Source: Rhodoblastus acidophilus
Lineage (GTDB): Bacteria > Pseudomonadota > Alphaproteobacteria > Rhizobiales > Beijerinckiaceae
DNA: 64,000 bases
NCBI RefSeq assembly: GCF_009720655.1
Contig: NZ_WNKS01000015.1
Coordinates: 1 to 64,000, forward strand
Direction: 5' to 3'
Shown here piece by piece: positions 30,298 to 39,543 of the stretch. The first letter of the stretch is position 1. Each line of letters opens with the position of its first letter. A program made the position numbers and the translations under genes. A model generated the notes under the pieces. That model saw only the letters and a list, made by a program, of their open reading frames with translations, did not search any database and was not told the origin of the DNA.

Positions 30298-30329
30298 GCC
30301 GCTGCTTCCGACAGGTCGGAAGCAGCGGC
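30298..30329. other. Very stable 15-bp-stem hairpin between beta-oxidation genes
   Basis: GCCGCTGCTTCCGAC / GTCGGAAGCAGCGGC, perfect arms with a 2-nt spacer, 7 bp after the fusion-enzyme stop. A second GC-rich inverted segment follows. There is no T tract, so it may serve as an RNA-stability or processing element separating upstream and downstream expression rather than a terminator. Confidence 0.55.
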
Positions 30330-30422
30330 GCCCGGCGGCATCAGCCGCCGCCGCGCCAGTCGGCGCGGGCGCCCGCGGCCCTTGTCAGGGCTGCAGGCGC
30401 GACCGCAGGGAGGAGAAACTGA

Positions 30423-32201
30423 ATGCCAGCCTACAAGGCTCCGCTGCGCGACATGCGCTACGCCCTTTATGACGTGATCGGCTACGACGATCTGACGAAA
30501 CTTCCGGGCTACGAGGATTTCGACCGCGACACGGTGGACGCCGTGCTCGACGAGGCGGCGAAGATTTGCGAGGAGGTGCTGCAACCGCTCAATCACTCTG
30601 GCGACGCCGAAGGCTGCCACTACGAAAACGGCGTCGTGCGCACGCCCAAAGGTTTTAAGGAAGCCTACACCCTGTTTCGCGATGGCGGCTGGACCTCGCT
30701 CGCCTGCGCCCCCCAATATGGCGGCCAGGGCATGCCGGTGTCGGTGAACGCGCTGGTCGAGGAGATGATCTGCGCCGCCAACATGTCGTTCGGCATGTAT
30801 CCGGGCCTGACGCACGGCGCCTACAAGGCGCTGCACGCCTTCGGCTCCAAGGAGCTGCAAGACAGCTATTTGCCAAAACTCGTGGACGGCACATGGTCGG
30901 GCACCATGTGCATGACCGAACCGCATTGCGGCACCGATTTGGGACAGATGCGCACCAAGGCCGTGCCGCAGGAGGATGGCTCCTACCGCGTCACCGGCAC
31001 CAAAATCTTCATTTCGGCCGGCGAGCATGACCTCACCGAAAACATCATCCATCTGGTGCTGGCGAAGATTCCGGGCGGCCCCAAGGGGACCAAGGGCGTC
31101 AGCCTGTTCCTCGTGCCCAAATTCCTGCCGGACGCCAATGGAAATCCCGGCGAGCGCAATGGCGTGCGCTGCGGCTCCATCGAGCACAAGATGGGCATCA
31201 AGGCCTCTTCCACCTGCGTGATGAATTTCGACGACGCCAAGGGTTTTCTCGTCGGCGAGGAACACAAGGGCATGAAGGCCATGTTCACCATGATGAACAC
31301 GGCCCGGCTCGGCGTCGGCGTGCAAGGCCTCGGCCTCGCCGAAGCCGCCTATCAGGGAGCGGTGACCTACGCCAAGGACCGGCTGCAAGGGCGCGCGCTG
31401 TCCGGCGCCAAATTCCCCGAAAAAGCCGCCGATCCGATCATCGTCCATCCCGACGTGCGCCGCATGCTGCTGACGCAGCGCGCCTATATCGAGGGCTGCC
31501 GCGCGCTGGCGATGTGGACGGCGAAGTGCATCGACATCTACCGCATGCATCCCGATCCGGCGGAGCGGGAAAAGGCGGACGATTACGTCGCCCTGGTCAC
31601 CCCGGTGATCAAGGCCTTCTTCACCGACATCGGTTTCGAGGCGGCCAATATCGGCGTGCAGGTGTTCGGCGGCCACGGCTACATCCGCGACAACGGCATG
31701 GAGCAGCTGGTGCGCGACGCCCGCATCGCCCAGATCTACGAAGGCGCCAATGGCATTCAGGGGCTCGATCTTGTCGGGCGCAAGATGGCCATGCACGCCG
31801 GGCGCTACATGCGCACCGTGTTCCACCCCATTTCCGAATATGTCGAGGCCAACAAGGCCAATGCCGCTCTGGCGGATTTCGTCGGGCCGCTGGGAAAAGC
31901 CTTCGGGCGGTTGCAGCAGGCGACCATGCATGTCGCGCGCGCCGGCATGGCGCGGCCCGACGAGGCCGGCGCGGCGGCGACCGATTATCTGCGGCTGTTC
32001 GGCCTGACGGTGCTGGCCTTCATGTGGGCGCGCATGGCGGAGGTCAGCCTGCCGCAGGCCGACAGCGATCCGTTCCACAAGGCGAAAGTTTTGACGGCGC
32101 GGTTTTACATGGAGCGCCTGCTGCCGCAAACCGGCGCGCTGCTCGCCACCATCACCGCCGGCGGCAAGACCATCATGGCGTTCGAGGAAGCGGCGTTCTG
32201 A
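30423..32201 (+). CDS. Acyl-CoA dehydrogenase (large, ~590-residue type)
   Basis: A 592-residue FAD enzyme making the first double bond in beta-oxidation. It has the extended N-terminal segment of the large bacterial acyl-CoA dehydrogenases (KAPLRDMRYALYDVI near the start), the FAD/substrate motif TEPHCGTDLGQMRTKA, GGHGYIRDNGMEQ, and QIYEGANGIQ with the presumed catalytic Glu440. A C-terminal extension follows. GGAGGAGAAA precedes the ATG. It is third in the operon after thiolase and fusion enzyme, separated by 131 bp containing the hairpin. Confidence 0.93.
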   Translation: MPAYKAPLRDMRYALYDVIGYDDLTKLPGYEDFDRDTVDAVLDEAAKICEEVLQPLNHSGDAEGCHYENGVVRTPKGFKEAYTLFRDGGWTSLACAPQYGGQGMPVSVNALVEEMICAANMSFGMYPGLTHGAYKALHAFGSKELQDSYLPKLVDGTWSGTMCMTEPHCGTDLGQMRTKAVPQEDGSYRVTGTKIFISAGEHDLTENIIHLVLAKIPGGPKGTKGVSLFLVPKFLPDANGNPGERNGVRCGSIEHKMGIKASSTCVMNFDDAKGFLVGEEHKGMKAMFTMMNTARLGVGVQGLGLAEAAYQGAVTYAKDRLQGRALSGAKFPEKAADPIIVHPDVRRMLLTQRAYIEGCRALAMWTAKCIDIYRMHPDPAEREKADDYVALVTPVIKAFFTDIGFEAANIGVQVFGGHGYIRDNGMEQLVRDARIAQIYEGANGIQGLDLVGRKMAMHAGRYMRTVFHPISEYVEANKANAALADFVGPLGKAFGRLQQATMHVARAGMARPDEAGAAATDYLRLFGLTVLAFMWARMAEVSLPQADSDPFHKAKVLTARFYMERLLPQTGALLATITAGGKTIMAFEEAAF

Positions 32202-32220
32202 CGGACCTTCGCCGGAAAGC

Positions 32221-32304
32221 CGTCATTGCGAGGAGCGTAGCGACGAAGCAATCCACGCTGCGGTTCTCGAACAGGTGGATTGCTTCGCTCCGCTCGCAAT
32301 GACG
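32221..32304. repeat. Large imperfect palindrome (CGTCATTGCGAG type)
   Basis: CGTCATTGCGAGGAGCGTAG..GAAGCAATCCAC at 32221-32256 is matched in inverted orientation by GTGGATTGCTTCGCTCCGCT..CGCAATGACG at 32275-32304. This is a common dispersed palindrome in Rhizobiales intergenic regions. It sits between the acyl-CoA dehydrogenase and thioesterase genes and could fold into a long stem. Confidence 0.85.
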
Positions 32305-32328
32305 GAACTGGCCGAGGAATGAAGTCGA

Positions 32329-32847
32329 ATGGCGCCCTGGTTGCGATTATTAAAAATGGCCTTTGGCGCCCCGTTCCGCCCCAAACTGGGCTGGCGCGAC
32401 GAATCCGTCCTGACCTTTCGCGTCTGGCCCAACGACCTCGACGTCAACCTGCATATGAACAACGCCCGCTATCTCGCGGTGATGGACATCGGCCGGTTCG
32501 ACCTCGCGCTGCGCGGCGGTTTTGCGGGGTTGGTGTGGCGCGAAAAACTGAAACCCGTGGTGGCCAGCGCCATGGTGCGGTTTCGCCGCTCGCTCGCGCC
32601 GTTCCAGCTTTTCGTCCTGCGCAGCCGGATCATCGGCTGGGACGCGAAATGGCTGTTCATCGAACATCGCATAGAGAGCGACGGCGAACTTTGTTGTCAG
32701 GCGGTGGTCAAGGCGCTGCTGCTTGGACGCGAGGGCGGACTGCCGACAGCCGACCTGCTGCGCGCCATATCGGCGGAGGCGCCGGAGTCCGAAGTCCCGG
32801 ACTGGCTCGCGCATTGGATCGCCGCGGAGGCGGGCGCGCGCGGCTGA
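32329..32847 (+). CDS. Hotdog-fold thioesterase-like protein
   Basis: A 172-residue protein of the 4HBT-like thioesterase superfamily, probably hydrolysing acyl-CoA thioesters. The family's opening helix region is visible as NDLDVNLHMNNARYL (residues 35-49) with Asp and Asn in the active-site area, followed by MDIGRFDL. Position directly after the beta-oxidation genes supports a role in acyl-CoA turnover. GAGGAATG lies 5' of the start. The precise substrate is not readable. Confidence 0.8.
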   Translation: MAPWLRLLKMAFGAPFRPKLGWRDESVLTFRVWPNDLDVNLHMNNARYLAVMDIGRFDLALRGGFAGLVWREKLKPVVASAMVRFRRSLAPFQLFVLRSRIIGWDAKWLFIEHRIESDGELCCQAVVKALLLGREGGLPTADLLRAISAEAPESEVPDWLAHWIAAEAGARG

Positions 32848-32891
32848 ATTTTTGAAGCGTCCCGAAAACGACGCCAAATGGGGAGGAAGAA

Positions 32892-33254
32892 ATGAAACGA
32901 ATTGCTCTGGTCGCCATCGCCCTGTCCGCAGCCGCGCCGGCTCTGGCCGGCGACATCATCGGCGAATGGAAGCGCACGGATGGCCGCTCGCGCATCCGCA
33001 TGGCCAATTGCGGCGGCGCCGTCTGCGGAACCATCACCTGGCTGCGCGATCCCAATTCGCCCGCGCGTGTGGGACAGCAGGTTTTCTCCGGGCTGACGCG
33101 GACGGCGGAGGGCTGGACCGGCTCCGCCTTCAATCCCGAGGACGGCAAGACCTATGACGGCAAGGTGATCCTGTCGGGCGCGTCGATGACGACCTCGGGC
33201 TGCGCGTTCGGCGGCATGATCTGCAAGTCGGCGCAGTGGACACGGGCGAACTGA
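32892..33254 (+). CDS. DUF2147-type exported protein
   Basis: A 120-residue exported protein with signal peptide (MKRIALVAIALSAAAPALAG) and the DUF2147 pattern: IIGEWKR at the start of the mature part, a cysteine pair in NCGGAVCGTITWL, GLTRTAEGWTGSAFNPEDGKTY, and a C-terminal second cysteine pair (GCAFGGMIC). Predicted to be a small beta-barrel in the periplasm; function is unknown. GGGGAGGAAG precedes the ATG. Confidence 0.83.
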   Translation: MKRIALVAIALSAAAPALAGDIIGEWKRTDGRSRIRMANCGGAVCGTITWLRDPNSPARVGQQVFSGLTRTAEGWTGSAFNPEDGKTYDGKVILSGASMTTSGCAFGGMICKSAQWTRAN

Positions 33255-33369
33255 CGCCGAGCGGCGTGGGCTTCGGCGCCGCCGCTCTCCACAACCGGCC
33301 GCGCGAAGTCGATTCGACAAGCGGGGCGCAAGCCCCCACATTGGCGGCGACGATTCGCAAAAGGCCGCC

Positions 33370-35715
33370 GTGTCCGATCCATTCGACGATTTTCCCGGTT
33401 ACGAACCGGTCGCGCCGCGCGCCGGCGGCATTGCCGCGCGCGCGCTCGCGGCGTTGAACCCCGCGCCGGATTTCATCTCAGCCCTCAATCCCGAACAGCG
33501 CGAGGCCGTTGAAAAGACCGAAGGTCCGGTGCTCGTGCTGGCGGGCGCGGGTACGGGAAAAACCCGCGTGCTCACCGCGCGCATCGCCCATATCCTCGCG
33601 CAAGGCCTGGCCCGCCCGCATCAAATCCTCGCTGTCACCTTCACCAACAAGGCGGCGCGCGAGATGAAGGAGCGCATCGCCGCCCTGATCGGCCCCAGCG
33701 CCGAGGGCATGGGCTGGCTCGGCACGTTCCACGCGATTTCCACAAAAATCCTGCGCCGCCATGCCGAACTCGCCGGTCTCAAAAGCAATTTCACCATTCT
33801 GGACACCGACGACCAGATGCGCCTGCTCAAGCAGGTTTTGCGCGCGGAAGACATTGATGAGAAACGCTGGACGGCGCGCACGCTGGCCTATCTCATCGAC
33901 AACTGGAAAAACCGGGGTCTCTCGCCGAAAAACGTGCCCGCCGGCGAGGCTCAGGCTTTTGCCAACGGCAAGGGCGGCGCAATCTACGCGCTGTATCAGG
34001 AGAGACTGAAGATCCTGAACGCCGCCGACTTCGGCGATCTTCTGCTGGAGGCTCTCAAGGTTTTACGAGAGAATCCCGACGTTTTGGCGGAGTATCAGCA
34101 GCGCTTCAAATATATTCTCGTCGATGAGTACCAGGACACCAACGCGGTCCAGTACCTCTGGTTGAGATTGTTGGCGCAACGCACGGATAACGTGCGGAAA
34201 CCGAATTTATGTTGCGTGGGAGATGACGACCAGTCGATCTATGGCTGGCGCGGCGCCGATGTCGACAATATCCTGCGGTTTGAAAAGGATTTTCCCGGCG
34301 CGAAGGTGATCCGTCTGGAGCGCAACTACCGCTCGACCGGCCATATTCTCGCCGCCGCCGCCCATCTCATCGCCCATAACACCGACCGGCTCGGCAAAAC
34401 CCTTTTTACCGATGGCGAGGATGGCGAGAAGCCGCAGGTTTCGGGCGTGTGGGATTCCGAGGAGGAGGCCCGCGTCATTGGCGAAGACATTGAACAATTG
34501 CAGCGCCAAAACCATTCGCTCGACGAAGTCGCCATCCTCGTGCGCGCCTCCTTCCAGATGCGCGAATTCGAGGAACGTTTCATCACTTTGGGCTTGCCTT
34601 ACAAGGTGATCGGCGGCCCGCGCTTTTACGAGCGCATGGAAATTCGCGACGCGCTGGCCTATCTGCGCTGCACGGCGCAACCGGCCGACGACCTCGCCTT
34701 CGAGCGCATCGTCAACACGCCCAAGCGCGGGTTGGGCGAGGCCAGCCTGCAAATTGTTCATGATCACGCCCGTCGCCAGCAGATTCCGCTGATGCAGGCG
34801 GCGCGCATGCTGGTCGAAACCGAGGAGCTGAAGCCGAAACAACGCTCCACCTTGCGGGCGCTTCTCAATGATTTCGAGCGCTGGGGGGCGGGGATCGGCC
34901 AAACGCCGCATCACGAACTCGCGGAAAAAATTCTGGAGGAATCCGGCTACACCGATTTCTGGAAGCAGGACAAGAGCGCGGAAGCCGAGGGTCGCCTGGA
35001 AAACCTCAAGGAACTCGTCAGGTCCATGGAGGAGTTTCCCGACCTCGGCGCCTTCCTCGAACATGTCTCGCTGGTGATGGACGCCGACAATGCCGACGGC
35101 GGCGAACGCGTCTCCATCATGACCCTGCACGGCGCCAAGGGGCTGGAATTCGAAACGGTGTTCTTGCCGGGCTGGGAGGAGGGGCTGTTTCCCCACCAGC
35201 GCAGCCTCGACGACAACGGCCGCGCCGGGCTGGAGGAGGAGCGCCGCCTCGCTTATGTCGGCGTCACCCGCGCAAGGCGGCGCGCCAAAATTTATTTCGC
35301 GACCAATCGCCGCATCCACGGCCTGTGGCAGACCACCACGCCCTCGCGCTTTTTGGACGATCTGCCCGCCGCCCATGTGCAGGTCACGGAAAATCGCGGC
35401 AGCGGCTCGGGCTATGGCGCCTATGCGCAATCGCGCTTCGCCAACATGGATTCGTTCGGCTCGCGCTACGACACGCCGGGCTGGAAGCGCGCGCAGAAAA
35501 ACGGACCCGGCGGGCGCGGCCCGCTCACCATCGAGGGCGAGGTTTTGAGCAAGTCCACGCCGGGCGCCGCCTTCGCGCCGGGCGACCGCGTGTTTCATCA
35601 AAAATTCGGCCCGGGTTCCGTTGTCGCCGTCGACGCCTCGAAATTGACCATCGATTTTGATAAAGCTGGACGCAAACTCGTGCTCGACTCCTTCGTCGAG
35701 AAAGCAAGCAAGTGA
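33370..35715 (+). CDS. uvrD: UvrD/PcrA superfamily 1A DNA helicase
   Basis: A 781-residue 3'-5' DNA helicase for nucleotide excision repair, mismatch repair and clearing of replication obstacles. Walker A is GAGTGKT (59-65), Walker B is VDEYQDTN, motif III is GDDDQSIYGWRGA and motif IV LERNYRST; motif V is TLHGAKGLEFE and motif VI VGVTRARRRA. The C-terminal tail (residues about 730-778) forms the Tudor-like domain that binds RNA polymerase in PcrA/UvrD. The frame opens with GTG at 33370. It is followed 3 bp later by the AsmA-like gene. Confidence 0.93.
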   Translation: MSDPFDDFPGYEPVAPRAGGIAARALAALNPAPDFISALNPEQREAVEKTEGPVLVLAGAGTGKTRVLTARIAHILAQGLARPHQILAVTFTNKAAREMKERIAALIGPSAEGMGWLGTFHAISTKILRRHAELAGLKSNFTILDTDDQMRLLKQVLRAEDIDEKRWTARTLAYLIDNWKNRGLSPKNVPAGEAQAFANGKGGAIYALYQERLKILNAADFGDLLLEALKVLRENPDVLAEYQQRFKYILVDEYQDTNAVQYLWLRLLAQRTDNVRKPNLCCVGDDDQSIYGWRGADVDNILRFEKDFPGAKVIRLERNYRSTGHILAAAAHLIAHNTDRLGKTLFTDGEDGEKPQVSGVWDSEEEARVIGEDIEQLQRQNHSLDEVAILVRASFQMREFEERFITLGLPYKVIGGPRFYERMEIRDALAYLRCTAQPADDLAFERIVNTPKRGLGEASLQIVHDHARRQQIPLMQAARMLVETEELKPKQRSTLRALLNDFERWGAGIGQTPHHELAEKILEESGYTDFWKQDKSAEAEGRLENLKELVRSMEEFPDLGAFLEHVSLVMDADNADGGERVSIMTLHGAKGLEFETVFLPGWEEGLFPHQRSLDDNGRAGLEEERRLAYVGVTRARRRAKIYFATNRRIHGLWQTTTPSRFLDDLPAAHVQVTENRGSGSGYGAYAQSRFANMDSFGSRYDTPGWKRAQKNGPGGRGPLTIEGEVLSKSTPGAAFAPGDRVFHQKFGPGSVVAVDASKLTIDFDKAGRKLVLDSFVEKASK

Positions 35716-35718
35716 TTT

Positions 35719-38700
35719 ATGCGCGATTTTCTCACCTATCTCGGCATTGGCCTGATCCTCGTGCTGACGGCGCTGCTCGGGGCGCCCTATGTCGTCGATT
35801 TCGACGCGCATCGCGGGCGTTTCGCCGAGGAAATCTCGAAAGCGACGGGGTCGCAGGCGCAGCTTGACGGCCCTATCGAGTTCCGCGTCCTGCCCACGCC
35901 CTATTTTTCCGCGCAAAACCTGTCGCTGAAGGGGCCGCTGGGGGCGCTCAAGGCGGAAAAGGCCACTTTCGAACTGTCGCTGCCCGCGTTGATCCAGGGC
36001 GGCATGACTTTTACGCGCGCGGAGCTGTCGCAATTCGCGCTGGAGGTCGATGGCGACCTTTTGCGCAAGCCGAACTCTTCCGTGCGCTTCGACGATCTGT
36101 CCCTGCGCGACGGAACGCTGCGCGTGCTTCATGCGGGCAAACCGTTCCTTTCGCTGGATCATGTCGATCTCTCCGGCCGCCTCGCCGCGGAAGGCCCGTT
36201 TGACGCGCGCGGCGCATTTCGGGTCAAGGATCGCAGCATCCGCTACACCCTCAGCAGCGACGCTTTTTCCGGGTCGCGCCTGCCGCTCAAACTGGCGCTG
36301 AACAGCGACGGCCTCGGCGCGCTCTCGCTCGACGGCGCGCTCGACCTCGGCGGCAACCTCGCTTTTTCCGGCAAAATTTTGGGCGAGGGCGCGGCGGCGG
36401 ACGGCCCCTGGCGGGTTGAGGGCGATGTTTTCGCCAAGCCTGATGCCGTCAAGCTGGACAAGGCGGCGCTGCATCTGGGCGAGGGCGCCCAGGCCATGCA
36501 TTTTTCCGGCGGCGCCGACTACGGAGTCGATAATGGCGCGCTGGCGGTCGATCTTTCCGGCGCGCATCTCGAAGGCGCCTGGGCGGATGTCGGGGCGGGT
36601 TTGTTGGCGCGCGCCATGGAGCGTCCCGCGCCGACGGTTTTGCGCGCGCAACTCGACGCGCTGAACTGGCGGGGGTCTTGGAGCCGGGTGAAACTGGCGC
36701 GCGACCCCGGCTCTCCGCTCAAAGTGGCCGCCGAGGGCGCCGGCGGCGCGCGATTTGATGTCGCCGTCACCCGCGAGGGGTCAAAAAGCTGGCGCGGCAA
36801 GGGCGATTTTTCGACCGTCGACTACCCCGTCTTCGCCGCCGATGTCGGCGCGCCGGCGCTGCCGTTCCGCCAGATCGCCGCCGGCGGCCTGTTCAATTTT
36901 TCCGGCGGCGCGCTGGCGCTCTCGAACGCCACCGTCACGCTCGACCGCACCAAATTCACCGGCGACGCGAGTTGGACCCCGGCGACGAAAGAGTCGCGTG
37001 CAAAACTGACGGCGAAACTCGCGGCGAGCGCGCTCGACCTTGCGAGCGTTCCCGACTACGGCGCCGCGCTCGGCGAGTCCGATCTCGATCTGACCCTGGA
37101 CGCGCAGACGCTCGGCAAGGCGGACGGAAGACTCAGCCTGCGCCTGCTGCGCGAAAAAGGGTTTTCGAGGCTGGAGCGGCTTGAGGGCAAAAACCTCGCC
37201 GGCGCCGACGTGTCCGCCTCGGGCGAGTGGAAGGACAAGTTTTCCGGCCTCAAGGGTTTTGTGCGGCTGAAGGCCGGCGAACTCCAGGATTTTGCAGTCC
37301 TGCTGGCGCGTCTGGCGCCCAACGAAACCACGCGCCTCGTGGCCTCCCGCGCCAAAATCCTGTCGCCCGCCACCTTCAACGCCAAAGCGGAGGAGAAGGG
37401 ATATGCCTTCGACGGGCAGGCGGCGGGAACGAAATTTTCGGCGAGCCTGGACGACAAGGGGCTGGCGCTGGACGTGTCCGCCCCTGAAGCTTTTGATCTG
37501 CTGGCGCAACTGGGCGCGCCGCCGCTGTTGTCGCCGCAAAAGCTCGGCCCCGGACAGATTTTTGTGCAGACGCAAATCCAGGGGGCGCGCGGCGCGGTCA
37601 CGGGCAGGGCGGCGCTTGGAAAAATCAACGGCCAGTTTGACGGCGCTTTGCGCGACGGCGCAGTGGAAGGGCGATTGTCGCTGGCCGGCGATCCGTCGAG
37701 CCTGATCGGCGGTCCCTCCGGCGCCGGCAAGATCGACGGCGATGTCGAGTCGCGCGACGGCCGCATCCTGTTGCGCAAAATCGTCGGCGAGCGCGGCGAC
37801 GCGCATTTCAGCGGCGAATTGCGCCTGTCCTCGGACGGGGTGAGCGGCGAACTGGATGTCGACAAATTCTCCGCGCCGGCATTTTTAGCCCTGATCCTCG
37901 GGCCGCCGGCGCCGGCGAAACCCGGCGCGTTCTGGCCGAGCCTGTCGTTCGCCCCCGTCGTGATCGATCCGCCGCGCACCAAGCTGGCGATTCATGCGGC
38001 CGACGTCGCGCCCTTCGGCGTTCCCGCCACCTTCCAGCTCAGCCTCGCCGCCAACGCGCTCAGCGTCGCCAATCTCGAAGCGACGGTGAACGGCGGCAAG
38101 CTGCGCGGCGGTTTTGATCTGCGCCGCCAGGCCGGTCAGGCGATTTTTTCGGGAGAGGTTTCGGGCGAGGGGCTGGCGCTGAAAAACCCGGCCCTGTCGG
38201 CGACGGCGGGCGGACGGATAAAAGTGGCCGGATCGGGCGCGAGCATGGCGGCGCTGATCGGCGCGCTTTCGGGAACGGGGTCGGCGAAACTGACGGATGT
38301 GATCGTCGCCGGCGCCGCGCCGGACGCGCCGGCGCAAGTGCTCGACGCCCAGGCGGCGTCCGAAAAACCGTTCAACGCCAAGGACACCGTTCGCGATCTC
38401 GACAAGGCGCTCGCCGGGGGCGAGTTGCGCGTCGGCGACGGCGAGGCGGCGCTGCGGCTCGCCAAGGGCGAGCTGAAGGCGGCGCGCGAGGGCCTCGCCT
38501 TCAGCTACGATCTCAACGATCTGACCTTTGCCCTGGACTCGTCGCTGCCGGACAGGCAGGGCGAATTGACTTGGGCCGGCGCGTGGGCGTCGCCGGTTCG
38601 AAAAGTCGAGGCGGCGCCTTTTGTGGCGGTGGCGGCGGCCAAGGCGCTGGAGCGCGAACAGGCGCGCATCGCCCGCCAGCGCGAGGCGGACCGGCAGCGC

Positions 38701-38796
38701 AAGGTCGAAGTGGAGCGGCGCAAGCAGGAGGAGGCGGCCCGCAAGCAGGCCGAAAAACTTCAGCCGCCGCAAGCGCCGGCCGCGCCCGCGCAGTGA
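35719..38796 (+). CDS. AsmA family envelope protein
   Basis: A 1025-residue protein with one N-terminal membrane helix (about 6-27) and a long beta-rich periplasmic body, typical of AsmA/TamB/YhdP-like proteins implicated in lipid transport and outer-membrane homeostasis. FDAHRGRFAEEISKATG near 30-46 is the family's opening segment, and repeated LxLxG strands follow. The tail from about 975 is highly charged (Arg/Lys/Glu/Gln) and ends in a Pro/Ala stretch, an unusual addition. It starts 3 bp after uvrD and its TGA is directly abutted by a TA-flanked repeat. Confidence 0.86.
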   Translation: MRDFLTYLGIGLILVLTALLGAPYVVDFDAHRGRFAEEISKATGSQAQLDGPIEFRVLPTPYFSAQNLSLKGPLGALKAEKATFELSLPALIQGGMTFTRAELSQFALEVDGDLLRKPNSSVRFDDLSLRDGTLRVLHAGKPFLSLDHVDLSGRLAAEGPFDARGAFRVKDRSIRYTLSSDAFSGSRLPLKLALNSDGLGALSLDGALDLGGNLAFSGKILGEGAAADGPWRVEGDVFAKPDAVKLDKAALHLGEGAQAMHFSGGADYGVDNGALAVDLSGAHLEGAWADVGAGLLARAMERPAPTVLRAQLDALNWRGSWSRVKLARDPGSPLKVAAEGAGGARFDVAVTREGSKSWRGKGDFSTVDYPVFAADVGAPALPFRQIAAGGLFNFSGGALALSNATVTLDRTKFTGDASWTPATKESRAKLTAKLAASALDLASVPDYGAALGESDLDLTLDAQTLGKADGRLSLRLLREKGFSRLERLEGKNLAGADVSASGEWKDKFSGLKGFVRLKAGELQDFAVLLARLAPNETTRLVASRAKILSPATFNAKAEEKGYAFDGQAAGTKFSASLDDKGLALDVSAPEAFDLLAQLGAPPLLSPQKLGPGQIFVQTQIQGARGAVTGRAALGKINGQFDGALRDGAVEGRLSLAGDPSSLIGGPSGAGKIDGDVESRDGRILLRKIVGERGDAHFSGELRLSSDGVSGELDVDKFSAPAFLALILGPPAPAKPGAFWPSLSFAPVVIDPPRTKLAIHAADVAPFGVPATFQLSLAANALSVANLEATVNGGKLRGGFDLRRQAGQAIFSGEVSGEGLALKNPALSATAGGRIKVAGSGASMAALIGALSGTGSAKLTDVIVAGAAPDAPAQVLDAQAASEKPFNAKDTVRDLDKALAGGELRVGDGEAALRLAKGELKAAREGLAFSYDLNDLTFALDSSLPDRQGELTWAGAWASPVRKVEAAPFVAVAAAKALEREQARIARQREADRQRKVEVERRKQEEAARKQAEKLQPPQAPAAPAQ

Positions 38797-38919
38797 TACG
38801 ATTTCCGAACGATCCGTTCGGAAATCGTATTCCGCTCGCGCGGAAATCCGCCCTTCGCTTGGAGGATTTCCGTGCGATTTCGTTTTCGCGGATCGCGAAG
38901 CGATCTTGCGGAAACCGTA
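38797..38919 (-). repeat. TA-flanked palindromic element, 123-bp copy abutting asmA stop
   Basis: TACGATTTCCG...CGGAAACCGTA, the same 123-bp unit as at 11653 in the opposite orientation, with four substitutions by eye. Its first base follows the last base of the AsmA-like TGA stop. The 15-bp-stem hairpin is at the gene-proximal end, where it could serve as the 3' end of the mRNA. Confidence 0.87.
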
Positions 38920-39003
38920 TGAAATCTTAGAAATCCCATAGCCGGCTTTCGGCGGGACGCGGCCTCTGCCACAATCCTCCCATAACGAAATGGGGAGGAC
39001 TGC

Positions 39004-39543
39004 ATGCGTGCTCTGGCTCTGGCTGCGGCAATGGTGGCGATGTCGGCGTTTTCGGCGACGGCCCACGGACCGACGCGCCAGAAAATCGTCGAGACCGTGG
39101 ACATCGACAAGCCCGTCGAAAAAGTCTGGGCGGTGATGGGCGATTACGACGCCTTGTCCAAGTGGCATCCGGTGGTCGCCTCCAGCGTCGCCGACAAGGG
39201 CAATGAAGTCGGCTCCGTGCGGCATCTGGTGCTGAAGGCGCCGGGCGATCCAAGCTTTGACGAAGTCTTGGACAAATACGACGTGGCGGGCCACAGCTAC
39301 AAATACGAGATCCCCAAGGTCGACCCAAAAATCCTGCCGGTGAACAACTACGCCTCGACCATCACCGTGCTCGACAACGGCAAGGGCGGTTCGACCGTGG
39401 AATGGAAGGGGGCTTTCTATCGCGGCTACATGCTCAACGATCCCCCCGAAGAGCTGAATGACGAGAGTTCGGTGAAGGCGGTGCGCGGGGTTTATCGCGC
39501 GGGGCTCGACAATCTGAAGAAGATGGTTGAATCCGCGCCGTGA
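39004..39543 (+). CDS. Exported SRPBCC-fold protein, MxaD-like
   Basis: A 179-residue protein with a signal peptide (1-20) and an SRPBCC (START-like) domain: EKVWAVMGDYDALSKWHPVV (residues 40-59) is the classic START-fold opening, and LDNLKKMVE the closing helix. Exported members include MxaD, which assists periplasmic methanol oxidation. Its TGA overlaps the GTG start of the beta-propeller gene, so the two are co-translated. No methanol dehydrogenase gene is in the window, so the link to C1 metabolism is inference. Confidence 0.77.
   Translation: MRALALAAAMVAMSAFSATAHGPTRQKIVETVDIDKPVEKVWAVMGDYDALSKWHPVVASSVADKGNEVGSVRHLVLKAPGDPSFDEVLDKYDVAGHSYKYEIPKVDPKILPVNNYASTITVLDNGKGGSTVEWKGAFYRGYMLNDPPEELNDESSVKAVRGVYRAGLDNLKKMVESAP

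Noticed and set aside
34207-36651. Minus-strand frame of about 810 codons across uvrD and the AsmA-like gene
   Set aside because: Spans two convincing genes on the other strand and shows no protein-family features.
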